From Persicitalea sp963716085 (GTDB taxonomy: Bacteria > Bacteroidota > Bacteroidia > Cytophagales > Spirosomataceae), in assembly GCA_963716085.1 (NCBI GenBank), contig OY970288.1, positions 5,704,001 through 5,768,000 on the forward strand: a DNA stretch of 64,000 bases, read 5' to 3'. Positions 43,546 to 52,281 of the stretch are shown here, in pieces. Within the stretch, counting starts at the first letter, position 1; each line of letters opens with the position of its first letter. The position numbers and the translations under genes were made by a program. The notes beneath the pieces are model-generated. The model saw nothing but the letters and a program-made list of their open reading frames with translations. It searched no databases and was not told the DNA's origin.

Positions 43546-44112
43546 ATGAAAACAGAAAAGGAAAAAATGCTGGCCGGGGAATTGTACGATCCGCTGGATC
43601 AAGAACTTTCGGACGATCGGCTCAAGACAAGGCTCCTGATAAAAGAACTGAACGATTCAAGGGAAGACGAGGTCGAGGAAAGGACGCGCATCTTGAAGGA
43701 ATTAATCCCCGATGCCGGGGCAGGGCTGTGGCTACAACCGCCTTTTTACTGCGACTATGGCAGCAATATGAAACTGGGCGAAAAGGTTTTTTTCAATTTT
43801 AATTGCGTGGTGCTGGACGTAGCCCCGGTGACTATCGGCAGCCGAACCTTATTTGCGCCCAATGTCCAGGTTTACACGGCCACCCACCCGATCGACCACA
43901 AGGAAAGAGCTGCTGGCCTCGAATTCGCCAAGCCGATCGTGATCGGCGAAGATGTGTGGGTTGGCGGCAGTGCCGTGATTTGTCCGGGCGTGACCATCGG
44001 CGACCGCAGTATAATCGGCGCAGGCAGCGTAGTGACTAAGGACATACCCGCCGATGTGATTGCTGCCGGTAACCCCTGTAAGGTAATTCGGTCGCTGATT
44101 TCCGACGAATAA
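43546..44112 (+). CDS. Sugar O-acetyltransferase (maltose/galactoside acetyltransferase type)
   Basis: At 188 residues it has the N-terminal Mac helix region (EKEKMLAGELYDPLDQEL) and a left-handed beta helix built from hexapeptide repeats (MKLGEKVFFNFNCVVLD, VTIGSRTLFAPNV, ICPGVTIGDRSIIGAGSVVTKDIPADVIAAGNPCKVI). The catalytic His is in YTATHPIDHKER. It uses acetyl-CoA to acetylate a sugar hydroxyl. It appears monocistronic. Confidence 0.93.
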   Translation: MKTEKEKMLAGELYDPLDQELSDDRLKTRLLIKELNDSREDEVEERTRILKELIPDAGAGLWLQPPFYCDYGSNMKLGEKVFFNFNCVVLDVAPVTIGSRTLFAPNVQVYTATHPIDHKERAAGLEFAKPIVIGEDVWVGGSAVICPGVTIGDRSIIGAGSVVTKDIPADVIAAGNPCKVIRSLISDE

Positions 44113-44161
44113 TATTCCCGACAGCCAGCCACCCTGCCTCCATTAAGCCCAAACCTACCCC

Positions 44162-44827
44162 ATGATCCAAAAAGCCACCCTCGATTTCCTGAAAGACCTG
44201 AAAAAGAACAATGCTAAAGAATGGTTCGACCCCAACCGCGCCGCCTACGACGAGGCTAAAAAAGACTTCCTCGAACTCATACAGCAACTTATCAACGGAA
44301 TCTCGGAATTCGACAAAGGCGTGGCCGACGCTCACCTCGATCCCAAGAAGTGCATCATGCGCATCAACCGTGACGTGCGCTTTTCCAAAAACAAAGACCC
44401 GTACAAAACCAATTTCTTCGCGTTCATCAACGAAGGGGGCAAGAAAAGCAACCAGGCGGGCTATTACTTTCAGCTCCAGCCCGGCTCGTCCTTCGCGGGC
44501 GGCGGGGTGTACATGCCTTCCAATCCTGACCTGAACAAGTTCCGGCAAGAAATCGACTATAATTTTAAAGAATGGGAGAAAATTATCGAAGGCGAACCGT
44601 TCAAAAAGGTTTTCACGTCCGAGCTGGAAACACCCGCCTCGCTGGTCAGGACGCCCAAAGGCTTCGCCGACGACAGCCCCGCGTTGGAATACCTGAAAAT
44701 GAAAGGGTACTACACGAAAAGTGATTTCTCGGATGCTGAGTTAAAGTCGTCGGACTTTGTGGCGGCGGCTTTGAAGAGCTATCGGGCCGTGCGGCCATTG
44801 GTGGCATTTTTGAATCGGGCGTTATAA
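44162..44827 (+). CDS. DUF2461 family protein
   Basis: The 221-residue protein opens with TLDFLKDLKKNNAKEWFDPNRAAYDEAKKDF and has IMRINRDVRFSKNKDPYKTNFFAFI and GYYFQLQPGSSFAGGGVYMP. These match the DUF2461/TIGR02453 family well. The function is unknown; some relatives sit near stress genes. It is convergent with the quinoprotein gene. Confidence 0.9.
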   Translation: MIQKATLDFLKDLKKNNAKEWFDPNRAAYDEAKKDFLELIQQLINGISEFDKGVADAHLDPKKCIMRINRDVRFSKNKDPYKTNFFAFINEGGKKSNQAGYYFQLQPGSSFAGGGVYMPSNPDLNKFRQEIDYNFKEWEKIIEGEPFKKVFTSELETPASLVRTPKGFADDSPALEYLKMKGYYTKSDFSDAELKSSDFVAAALKSYRAVRPLVAFLNRAL

Positions 44828-44872
44828 AAGCAGTAGCTCATTGTAGAAAAACAAGAGAGTTCTTCCGATAAC

Positions 44873-47077
44873 CTACGGCAGCGCAAAGGCCATGTAAGTA
44901 TTCCCCACGGGCAATCCCTGCCGCCCACCCCCTACGGCAATGGCGATGTACTGCTTGCCGTTCACCATATACGTGATCGGCGTGGCAAAGGCTCCGGTGG
45001 GCAATTGGTATTCCCACACGACCTTGCCGGTTTTGGCATTGTAAGCCCGCAGTTTGGCGTCCTTCGTGGCGGCGATGAATAGCAGGCCACCCGCCGTGAC
45101 GACGGGGCCGCCGTGGTTTTCGGTGCCTCTTTGGGGTTCACCGTTCCTTTCCAACTCGGGATTCTCCCCTAACGTTACTTGCCAGAGGTACTCGCCCGTG
45201 TTCAAGTCCACGGCATTCAAAGTGCCCCAAGGCCCTTTTAAGGCCGGGTAACCATCCTGATCTAAGAACTGCACGGTCCCATTGTTGATGTAAGGCGGAC
45301 TATACGGAAATAATTTGCCCGCTTCGGTTTTGGTAGTTCTCACCTTGTGGACATCATCATAATTGGCTTCGGTTTTGAACAAAAAATCAATGATCGCGGC
45401 GCGGTCTTCCTTAGAAATATGTTGGAAAGAAGGCATCCGACCCCGTCCGGTGACCAGTAGCGAGTCGATCGCGGGACGGCTGAGTCGCTTACCGACGTTC
45501 CCGAGGTTGGGAATCGCCTGGTTGCTGGCGGTGGCAGTGCTGACCTTCGTATCTACGGCGTGGCAGGAAGCGCAATTGGTGTTGAAAAGCGCGTTGCCCT
45601 TGCTGAGGGCCGTACCGTCGCTAGCCTGCCGGGTGTCGCGCATCTTGAGCCACCAAAGCATGTTGTTGCCGTTGACATACATGATGCCGTTCGGGTCGGC
45701 CGCAGTGCCGCCCCATTCGGCACCGCCCCCCAGGTGATACATCAAAGTACCTTCCAGGCTATTCGGCAGATTTTTGGGACCGCTCCGGCTATTCCTGAAA
45801 CGATCCAGCACGTAAGCATGAGCTTCGGGTGTGCGGTCGGTGAGGTCGGCCTCGGTGAGTACCTGCCGGGCGAAGGGCGCGGGCTTGGTCGGCACGGGCT
45901 GCGTGGGCCAGGGCTGCTCACCAGACAGGGCCGTAACGTCGGGAACGGGGACTTCCTCCACCGGAAAAAGCGGCTCACCCGTGTCGCGGTCGAAAACGAA
46001 GATCAGGCCGTCCTTGGTGGCCTGGGCTACGGCATCCACCATTTTGCCTTTGTGCCTGACGGTGATCAGGTTGGGCGGACAAGGAATGTCACGGTCCCAC
46101 ATATCGTGGTGGACGGTCTGGAAATGCCATTTGCGCGCGCCGGTATTGGCATCGAGGGCAATGACGCAGTTGGCGAAGAGGTTGCTGCCTTTGCGCACAC
46201 CACCGTAAAAATCAACCGAAGGCGAGCCCGTTCCCAGGAACACCGTGCCGCGCTTTTCGTCCACGACCAGGCCCGCCCAACAGTTGGCCCCGCCCAGTCG
46301 TTTGTACGAATCTTTTTCCCAGGTTTCGTAGCCGTACTCGCCCGGCAGCGGAATGGTGCGGAACACCCAGGCCAGCTTACCCGTCTTGACATTGAAGGCC
46401 CGGATGTGGCCCGGCAGCGCATCGCCGCCTTCCCAGGGCGTGGAACCCATCACGATCAAGTCTTTATAAACAACGCCCGGCGAGGTGGTGCGAATGCTGT
46501 ATTCGTTGACATCGTACCCCAGCGTGGCTTCATCGCCCAGGCCTGCGTACAAATCTGCCTTCCCATTGTTGCCGAAACTCTCGATTAACTTGCCCGTAGA
46601 AGCATTTATGGCGTAAAGGTATGGGCCGACTGAGCAAAGAATGCGCTTATCGTCGCCGCTTTCCCAGTAAACCACGCCACGTGCCGGATGGTAGGTGGGC
46701 TTTTGACCCGTCGTGGCGTGCGGATCGAATTTCCAGCGTTCCTTGCCCGTGGCGGCATCAACGGCGAAAACCTTTAGTTGCGGGGTGAAGCCGTACAGTA
46801 CGCCATCGACCACGATAGGCTGGCACTGCATGCTCATTTTCTTCGGGTCGTCGGGACGATTTTCGCCCGTGTCGTACGTCCAGGCGGGTTGCAGATTTTT
46901 GATATTCTGCAAGTTGATTTGAGAAAGCTCCGAGTAGCGGCTTCCTCCCGGATCACCGCCGTAGGCCCGCCAATCTACGTTTTTAGGTATTTCATCAGTG
47001 TCTTGTCCGGCGTAGAAAGCCGCTCCGCACAGCCAAAATAATAGTACGCCGACGGTAGGGTATTTCCAGGATTTCAT
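44873..47077 (-). CDS. PQQ-dependent dehydrogenase with an internal cytochrome c domain
   Basis: A 734-residue exported quinoprotein. The N-terminus is WRAYGGDPGGSRYSELSQIN, the usual first blade of PQQ dehydrogenases, and tryptophan-docking repeats recur (GKERWKFDP, GKLAWVFRT, GARKWHFQT, GEYLWQVTL, GKVVWEYQL). A single c-type haem motif CASCH with following NLGNVGKRLSRPAI lies near residue 500, inside the propeller rather than at the end. It probably oxidises a sugar or alcohol in the periplasm and passes electrons to the respiratory chain. An epimerase-like gene lies upstream in the same direction, which suggests a sugar substrate. Confidence 0.9.
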   Translation of the reverse strand: MKSWKYPTVGVLLFWLCGAAFYAGQDTDEIPKNVDWRAYGGDPGGSRYSELSQINLQNIKNLQPAWTYDTGENRPDDPKKMSMQCQPIVVDGVLYGFTPQLKVFAVDAATGKERWKFDPHATTGQKPTYHPARGVVYWESGDDKRILCSVGPYLYAINASTGKLIESFGNNGKADLYAGLGDEATLGYDVNEYSIRTTSPGVVYKDLIVMGSTPWEGGDALPGHIRAFNVKTGKLAWVFRTIPLPGEYGYETWEKDSYKRLGGANCWAGLVVDEKRGTVFLGTGSPSVDFYGGVRKGSNLFANCVIALDANTGARKWHFQTVHHDMWDRDIPCPPNLITVRHKGKMVDAVAQATKDGLIFVFDRDTGEPLFPVEEVPVPDVTALSGEQPWPTQPVPTKPAPFARQVLTEADLTDRTPEAHAYVLDRFRNSRSGPKNLPNSLEGTLMYHLGGGAEWGGTAADPNGIMYVNGNNMLWWLKMRDTRQASDGTALSKGNALFNTNCASCHAVDTKVSTATASNQAIPNLGNVGKRLSRPAIDSLLVTGRGRMPSFQHISKEDRAAIIDFLFKTEANYDDVHKVRTTKTEAGKLFPYSPPYINNGTVQFLDQDGYPALKGPWGTLNAVDLNTGEYLWQVTLGENPELERNGEPQRGTENHGGPVVTAGGLLFIAATKDAKLRAYNAKTGKVVWEYQLPTGAFATPITYMVNGKQYIAIAVGGGRQGLPVGNTYMAFALP

Positions 47078-47116
47078 GTTTTGCGAAAATTTCAGATGAG
47101 TCGTTCGGCGAAGAGG

Positions 47117-48094
47117 TTATTCTCCTGTTTCCACCTCAAATTCATAACGAATATTCCAACGGACTGTTTCGCCGGGCTCGGCGGAAAGTTTGATGTAAGG
47201 CTCGGGGCAAGATGTCGTGTTGCAAGCCCAGAATACCATTTTTTCCAAAGGATGATCGCCTTTTATCCTGACGCCCGCGCCCGTTTTTTTGTTTTTGATC
47301 CGAATGGCGTAGTCGTCGGCCGTCGGGCCAAAGCCTTGCACGCCGTCGGTGAAGATGTTTTCTTTTTCTCCGATTCTTCGGTTGTAAACCAGCTGCTTTC
47401 CCTTCATTTCGGCAATCGTGCCGAATCCCTTGCCCTCAGCGCGGGCTTCAAAAGCAAATCTGGTTTCGATGTTTGGCCCGGTCGGTTCGCCGTCGATGAC
47501 AAAGAAATTGTGGTTGTAAGTGCTGGTTTCGATGCGTTTCGTTCCCGTGTTTTTTAGGCTGTGCTCAAGTACCAGTTCGGGTTTACCCTTAGTGAGACCA
47601 ACGACTTTACGGTATTCGTATCCGTAGCCATTCACATCAGAAATTTTGTGGGTGAACTCCACACGGTCCTTCTTCTTTTTCACCGTCCATTTGCCGGGCG
47701 TCTTTATCTCGTAATCTTTGGAAAAAGTGTAAGCGCCCTCGTCCGGTTTGATCAATCCGCCCACGCCGATTTTCAAAAACTCCCCACCCACGGCGGCATC
47801 ATCCATGCCCACGGCCATGAACTCTTCCACCGGACCCGTGATGGCGTCGTGCAGGGTGGGCGAGTACGGCCGCGTGTTCCAGACGTCGAAGTATCGGTGG
47901 CCTTTGTATTGCAAATCCGGCATCACGCCCGACCAGTCGAAGCGGGTGCCCCGGTAGTAGCCGCGCTCGGCGTCGGGCAGGTGCAGCGTGGCGGTGACAA
48001 GGCCGTTGGTAATGGTGGCGGAGGGGTAGTCGTCGGGAGCGGTGAAGCCGAGACAGAAGAAAAGAAGGAAGACCGCCGTAAATACTTTTTTCAT
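47117..48094 (-). CDS. Secreted aldose-1-epimerase-like protein
   Basis: A signal peptide (VFLLFFCLGFTA) precedes a beta-supersandwich domain with NGLVTATLHLPDAERGYYRGTRFDWSG, a YNHNFFVIDG stretch where the mutarotase His would lie, and a Glu-rich C-terminus (RWNIRYEFEVETGE). This fits the galactose mutarotase superfamily loosely. It lies 39 bases upstream of the quinoprotein dehydrogenase gene, and a sugar anomer supply role for that enzyme is a reasonable guess. The catalytic residues cannot be assigned with certainty. Confidence 0.72.
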   Translation of the reverse strand: MKKVFTAVFLLFFCLGFTAPDDYPSATITNGLVTATLHLPDAERGYYRGTRFDWSGVMPDLQYKGHRYFDVWNTRPYSPTLHDAITGPVEEFMAVGMDDAAVGGEFLKIGVGGLIKPDEGAYTFSKDYEIKTPGKWTVKKKKDRVEFTHKISDVNGYGYEYRKVVGLTKGKPELVLEHSLKNTGTKRIETSTYNHNFFVIDGEPTGPNIETRFAFEARAEGKGFGTIAEMKGKQLVYNRRIGEKENIFTDGVQGFGPTADDYAIRIKNKKTGAGVRIKGDHPLEKMVFWACNTTSCPEPYIKLSAEPGETVRWNIRYEFEVETGE

Positions 48095-48207
48095 GGATTG
48101 CTTTTTGGGGAAGCGCAGGTTTTGTTAGTTCTAATTCCAAAAACTACCTTTACGCGAGGCTCACTTGATTGTCGATGAGTCTCAATTCACTCACTTAAAG
48201 CTAATCC

Positions 48208-48513
48208 ATGTTCGTACATACCGTATTTTTTTGGCTAAAAGATAAAGAAGACGAAAACGCCCGCAAGGCCCTGCATCAGGGACTCCAGGCGCTGGCCACA
48301 ATCGACGAAATCCAGACGGGCTTCGTCGGGACGCCCGCCCATACCCGCCGCGCGGTCATCGACCACACCTACGATTTTTCGATCACGTTCATTTTTTCCG
48401 ACAAAGTTACGCACGACACCTACCAGGTACATCCCGACCACCTGAAATTTGTGGACAACTGCGCTACGCTTTGGGAAAAGGTGCAAGTGTACGATGCGAT
48501 GACGGAGGATTGA
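48208..48513 (+). CDS. Dabb-family stress-responsive alpha-beta barrel protein
   Basis: The 101-residue protein has the single-domain Dabb fold: FVHTVFFWLKDKEDENARK, then TIDEIQTGFVGTPAHTRR, YDFSITFIFSDKVTHDTYQVHPDHLKFVD. Such proteins form ferredoxin-like dimers; enzymatic roles vary. A TACCTTTA -7-like box lies at 48145-48152. It is a single-gene unit. Confidence 0.9.
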   Translation: MFVHTVFFWLKDKEDENARKALHQGLQALATIDEIQTGFVGTPAHTRRAVIDHTYDFSITFIFSDKVTHDTYQVHPDHLKFVDNCATLWEKVQVYDAMTED

Positions 48514-48577
48514 TTCAAAACAATTCTAATCCTTCCGGCATTTGCGCGAAAGCAAATAACATTCGCCTTCAATTCGT

Positions 48578-48610
48578 CCCGGCGCTACGAAGTTAGTCCC
48601 GAGTGCCGGG
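48578..48610. repeat. GC-rich inverted repeat remnant in a 234-base gap
   Basis: CCCGGC (48578-48583) and GCCGGG (48605-48610) flank a 21-base loop that repeats AGTCCCGAG-like words. It is probably a degenerate palindromic repeat or a weak terminator for the Dabb gene. The rest of the gap 48514-48747 holds no gene that I can support. Confidence 0.3.
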
Positions 48611-48707
48611 CATTGTCATCATTCGAGCGTAATCCAGGTTGGATTTGGTGAAACATTTTTTATCCGATCGAGCGCAGTGGGTTTGGTCTTTCATTTTTTA
48701 CGCGTTC

Positions 48708-48727
48708 AGACGTAACGTGTTACGTCT
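48708..48727. promoter_or_regulatory. 20-base palindrome 20 bases before the amidohydrolase start
   Basis: AGACGTAAC (48708-48716) and GTTACGTCT (48719-48727) are exact reverse complements with GT between them. The position is right for an operator or a short 5' UTR hairpin. Similar AGACGTAAC palindromes are scattered repeats in some bacterial genomes (recollection), so it may be a dispersed element instead. Confidence 0.4.
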
Positions 48728-48747
48728 CTACAATTTGTTCATATCAT

Positions 48748-50361
48748 ATGCTGAAACGTATTCTTCTTCCGCTTTTCCTCTTCTCCGCGCTTCTTGCCCA
48801 AGCCCAGATTACCGATGCGCCATCTCGTACGGAGGGCGATGGTCCTTACGACCGCCTGATCATTCGGGGCGTGACACTTGTGAACAGCACGGGCGCGCCA
48901 CCCATTGGTCCGGTGGATATTGTGGTGGAGAAGAACCGCATAAAATCCATCAACCAGGTCGGTAATCCCGGTGTGCCCATCGACCCCAAGCGTCGCCCCG
49001 TCGCCAACAAGGGCGACAAAGAACTTGACTGCAACGGCATGTACCTTATGCCGGGCCTGATCGACATGCACGGCCACATCGGCGGCAAGGCGCAGGGAAC
49101 GCCCTCGGAATACGTTTTTAAATTATGGATGGCACACGGCATCACCACCATCCGCGACCCCTCGGCGGGTAACGGGCTGGACTGGGTGCTGGAACACAAG
49201 AAAAAAAGTCAGGAAAACAAGATCACGGCCCCGCGCATCCTGGCCTACACCGCTTTCGGCATGGGCGCGAAAGATCCCATTTACACACCCGAGCAGGCCC
49301 GCGCCTGGGTGCGCCAAAATGCCAAGAACGGGGCCGACGGCATTAAGTTTTTTGGAGCCGAGCCAGCGGTTTTCAAGGCCGCTCTGGACGAAAACAAAAA
49401 GCTGGGCCTTCGCTCGGCCTGCCACCACGCGCAGTTGGAAGTGGCCCGCATGAACGTGCTGGCGACCGCCAAAGCCGGACTCACCACGATGGAGCACTGG
49501 TACGGTCTGCCCGAGGCGATGTTTGAGGACAAGACGATTCAGGATTACCCCGCCGACTACAACTATAACAACGAGCAAAACCGCTTCGAGCAAGCCGGCA
49601 AACTTTGGCAGCAGGCCGCCAAGCCCGGCTCCGAGAAGTGGAATCAGGTGATGGACGAACTCATCGCCCTGGATTTCACCATCGACCCGACCTTCAACAT
49701 CTACGAAGCCAACCGCGAGCTGATGCTGGCCCGCCGCGCCGAATGGCACGACGAGTACACGCTGCCCGCGCTCTGGCGTTTCTACGGCCCGAGTCGCGTG
49801 TCACACGGCTCCTACTGGCACAATTGGGGTACCGAGCAGGAGGTGGAATGGAAGCGCAACTACCAGTTGTGGATGAAGTTCATCAATGAGTACAAAAATC
49901 GCGGCGGCCGCGTCACGGCGGGTTCCGACTCGGGCTTCATCTACCAACTCTACGGCTTCGCCTATATCCGCGAACTGGAACTGCTGCGCGAGGCGGGCTT
50001 CCACCCGCTGGAAGTGATTCGCGCCGCCACCATCAAAGGGGCCGAGGCCCTCGGCATGGCCGATCAAATCGGCTCGGTCGAAATCGGCAAGCTGGCCGAT
50101 TTCGCCATTGTGGAGGAAAATCCTTTGGCGAATCTCAAAGTACTTTACGGCACAGGGGCTATTCACTTAGACGACAACAACGAAGTGACCCGCGTCGGTG
50201 GCGTGAAATATACGGTGAAAGACGGCATCGTCTATGACGCCAAGCAACTGCTGGCCGACGTAAAGGCGATCGTGGAGAAAGCCAAGAAGGACGAGAATTA
50301 CCAGATCGTGCAGCCCGGGATGCCGCAGCCTGCGGGGAAGTTGGGAAGCGGGAACAGGTGA
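48748..50361 (+). CDS. Secreted metal-dependent amidohydrolase
   Basis: A signal peptide (LFLFSALLAQAQ) precedes a 500-residue TIM-barrel amidohydrolase. Metal motifs are visible: the HxH in GLIDMHGHIGGKAQ, HHAQLEVARMNVL with the next His, MEHWYG and the Asp in TAGSDSGFIYQ. The C-terminal KGAEALGMADQIGSVEIGKLADFAIVEENPL is typical of the imidazolonepropionase/prolidase-like group. Substrate unknown, possibly a peptide-like compound. Confidence 0.9.
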   Translation: MLKRILLPLFLFSALLAQAQITDAPSRTEGDGPYDRLIIRGVTLVNSTGAPPIGPVDIVVEKNRIKSINQVGNPGVPIDPKRRPVANKGDKELDCNGMYLMPGLIDMHGHIGGKAQGTPSEYVFKLWMAHGITTIRDPSAGNGLDWVLEHKKKSQENKITAPRILAYTAFGMGAKDPIYTPEQARAWVRQNAKNGADGIKFFGAEPAVFKAALDENKKLGLRSACHHAQLEVARMNVLATAKAGLTTMEHWYGLPEAMFEDKTIQDYPADYNYNNEQNRFEQAGKLWQQAAKPGSEKWNQVMDELIALDFTIDPTFNIYEANRELMLARRAEWHDEYTLPALWRFYGPSRVSHGSYWHNWGTEQEVEWKRNYQLWMKFINEYKNRGGRVTAGSDSGFIYQLYGFAYIRELELLREAGFHPLEVIRAATIKGAEALGMADQIGSVEIGKLADFAIVEENPLANLKVLYGTGAIHLDDNNEVTRVGGVKYTVKDGIVYDAKQLLADVKAIVEKAKKDENYQIVQPGMPQPAGKLGSGNR

Positions 50362-50523
50362 GAAGGCAACCATCCAACCGACTAGTAAAACGATCAAGAA
50401 GCTTCCGCCAGGCTACTTCGCTCGGTTCGTTTGCCTCGTCGGAGGTGCGGTTGGCGGGGAGGCATGGCCGATTTGAAGCAGTTTTGTTATCTTGTCTCTC
50501 CTTCATTGATAAGCCTGAACACG

Positions 50524-50766
50524 ATGAACGATTTAAAGAAGTACATCACGATTGATCCAAATATTCAGTATGGCAAGCCCGTGTTCCGCAGAACGCGTGT
50601 TCCCGTGGAAACGCTATTCTGGCATCTGGAAAAGGAAATATCTATTGAAGAATTTTTGGAGGATTTTCCCAGCGTGACCAAGGAGCAAGCAATCGGCTTG
50701 ATCGACATCGCTCACCATTTCTTTTCCTCACAAAACATCAGCCAGCTTTATGAAACTGCTGCTTGA
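50524..50766 (+). CDS. DUF433 antitoxin
   Basis: The 80-residue product begins MNDLKKYITIDPNIQYGKPVFRRTRVPVETLFWHLE, the standard DUF433 start, with a C-terminal region EFLEDFPSVTKEQAIGLIDIAHHFF. DUF433 proteins are VapB-like antitoxins encoded before PIN-like DUF5615 toxins. Its stop overlaps the toxin start by 17 bases, a normal arrangement. The toxin that follows is internally deleted, so this antitoxin is orphaned. Confidence 0.85.
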   Translation: MNDLKKYITIDPNIQYGKPVFRRTRVPVETLFWHLEKEISIEEFLEDFPSVTKEQAIGLIDIAHHFFSSQNISQLYETAA

Positions 50767-50899
50767 CGAAAACCTGCCCAAGAAACTGAAAGAAGACAAC
50801 ACCCACCTGACTTTGAAAAAGTTGGTTCCTCAGATCCGTGAAGCCTTGCCGGCAGGCTTGCCGAAGGGGCCGAGCGTCATTACCGCCAAGGAACAAGGG
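50750..50899 (+). pseudogene. DUF5615 PIN-like toxin with internal deletion
   Basis: The ATG overlaps the antitoxin end. Residues 1-14 read MKLLLDENLPKKLK, the exact kind of start of DUF5615 toxins. They are followed at once by DNTHLTLKKLVPQIREALPAG, which looks like the C-terminal helix of the same family. About 60 middle residues, including most acidic active-site positions, are missing, and no stop follows before the next gene. This is an in-frame deletion that would disarm the nuclease. Confidence 0.7.
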
Positions 50900-51515
50900 A
50901 TGGTTGAGTATGAATCATGGTTTACTCATAAAACGAAACTCGCACTTTCTTTTGCGGTATTCTGGCTGTTTACTCTCTATGCCTCCGCCCAAACCATCAC
51001 CGGACAAGTAATTGCCCGGCCCGACAACACGCCCGTTCCCTACGCCACCCTAACCGACCAAAACCACCAATGGGGCGTGAACGCCAACGAAGACGGCACT
51101 TTTCAAATCAACCAACTGAAAGCAGGCGACACATTGCTGGTAAGTTGCCTGGGCTACCACGAAGCCCGCATTCCCTATCGGCAACTGCACCATAACATCA
51201 AAATACCTCTGACGGTGCGCCCTGTTCAACTGGCTGAGGCAAAGGTGAAAAACGGCGGTTTTAAGGATGTATGGCTGGGGTCGAAATTGAATTACACAAA
51301 TTCTTTCGCAGGTAGCCTGACCTCCCACGATATGCTGGAAATTGCTCTCTGGATCCCTAACTTCATCCAAAATGAAGAGTACGTCGACAAGGTTGGCTAT
51401 TGGATTGGGCGCTACGGAAGACGCAAAACGCCCTTCCGGGTGCGGATTTATGATTTCGACCACGGAATGCCAGGAAAAGATTTGTTGAACCGAAATCTAG
51501 CGGATTTACGAATGA
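50900..51515 (+). pseudogene. CarboxypepD-reg-like surface protein, 3' truncated
   Basis: From an ATG at 50900 the product has a signal peptide (KLALSFAVFWLFTLYASA) and a carboxypeptidase-regulatory-like domain: ITGQVIARPDNTPVPYATL, GVNANEDGTFQINQLKAGDTLLVSCLGYHEA. It then continues into a beta-rich region (RVRIYDFDHGMPGKDLLN) before the sense sequence stops near 51510. The open frame runs on to 51901, but only as antisense of the neighbouring minus-strand gene. So the real 3' end has been lost by deletion or rearrangement. Confidence 0.65.
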
Positions 51516-51519
51516 GTCT

Positions 51520-52158
51520 TCACCGCGACTGCTTCGCCGCAGTCTGGGTTTCGACCCGGCTTTTTTGCGGTAGAAGCACGTACTTACTGAGTTTCCGGCG
51601 GGCGTCGATTTCCTGGTTTCTGGGGTCGAGGGTGATGTGCTTGCTGGCGATCGTTCCGATCACGCTGCCGATTCCGCCCCCCAACACCGACACCACCCCG
51701 ATGACGAGAATACCGGGCGGGGCGGCGCAACTGGCCCCGACGAGGGCTTCGCCCAGGGTGGGCTTTTGCCGGGCGCAGCCCGTTTTGTCCTGGGATAAAA
51801 TACTCGCCGCCATGATCGTTTCCAGCGTCACGAAGCTGGCCAGATACCCCAGGCCGAAGCTTCGGCCCGCCGCCCCCCGCCGTTTGATGTTCATTTCCTG
51901 AATCTCCCCAAAAGGGATGGTAAAGGTGGGCAGTTGGTTGTTGAGAACGGCCCCCTGAATGTCTTTGGCCGACATAGCGGACACCGACTTCGGATCGAGT
52001 AACACAACGCCCTGGGGGCTTACGTCATAGACGATACCCCTGGTGGCCGACCAGTCGTAATGGGTGACCTTGGCTTTGTAAATTTTCACTTTCTGCGCCA
52101 GGCTGGTACTCGATAGCGATAGCATCGCCAGACAAAGGGAGAGGGGTAGTATTTTCAT
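51520..52158 (-). CDS. Hypothetical secreted protein with glycine-rich segments
   Basis: I chose the ATG at 52158 (MKILPLSLCLAMLSLSSTSLAQ), which gives a signal peptide; an upstream start at 52224 would add 22 residues without purpose. The mature part begins KVKIYKAKVTHYDWSATRGIVYDVSPQGVVLLD, then has GAAGRSFGLGYLASFV and a hydrophobic Gly run VIGVVSVLGGGIGSVIGTI that may enter a membrane. The family is unknown. Its 3' end is the point where the truncated surface-protein gene from the other strand runs in. Confidence 0.65.
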   Translation of the reverse strand: MKILPLSLCLAMLSLSSTSLAQKVKIYKAKVTHYDWSATRGIVYDVSPQGVVLLDPKSVSAMSAKDIQGAVLNNQLPTFTIPFGEIQEMNIKRRGAAGRSFGLGYLASFVTLETIMAASILSQDKTGCARQKPTLGEALVGASCAAPPGILVIGVVSVLGGGIGSVIGTIASKHITLDPRNQEIDARRKLSKYVLLPQKSRVETQTAAKQSR

Positions 52159-52281
52159 ACGATGACGTATTTTGTAAAACTTGATAGGTTCGTTCTTTTT
52201 AGAGCAGATACTTGACCATTCCAAAAGGTTGGAAGCAAAAATGGTTTTTTTTGCGTAAAACGAAATCAGTTGATCTCGACA

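Noticed and set aside
50750..51901. One continuous 383-codon protein
   Set aside because: It is a chimera of a deleted toxin, a truncated surface protein and antisense of another gene, not a true product.
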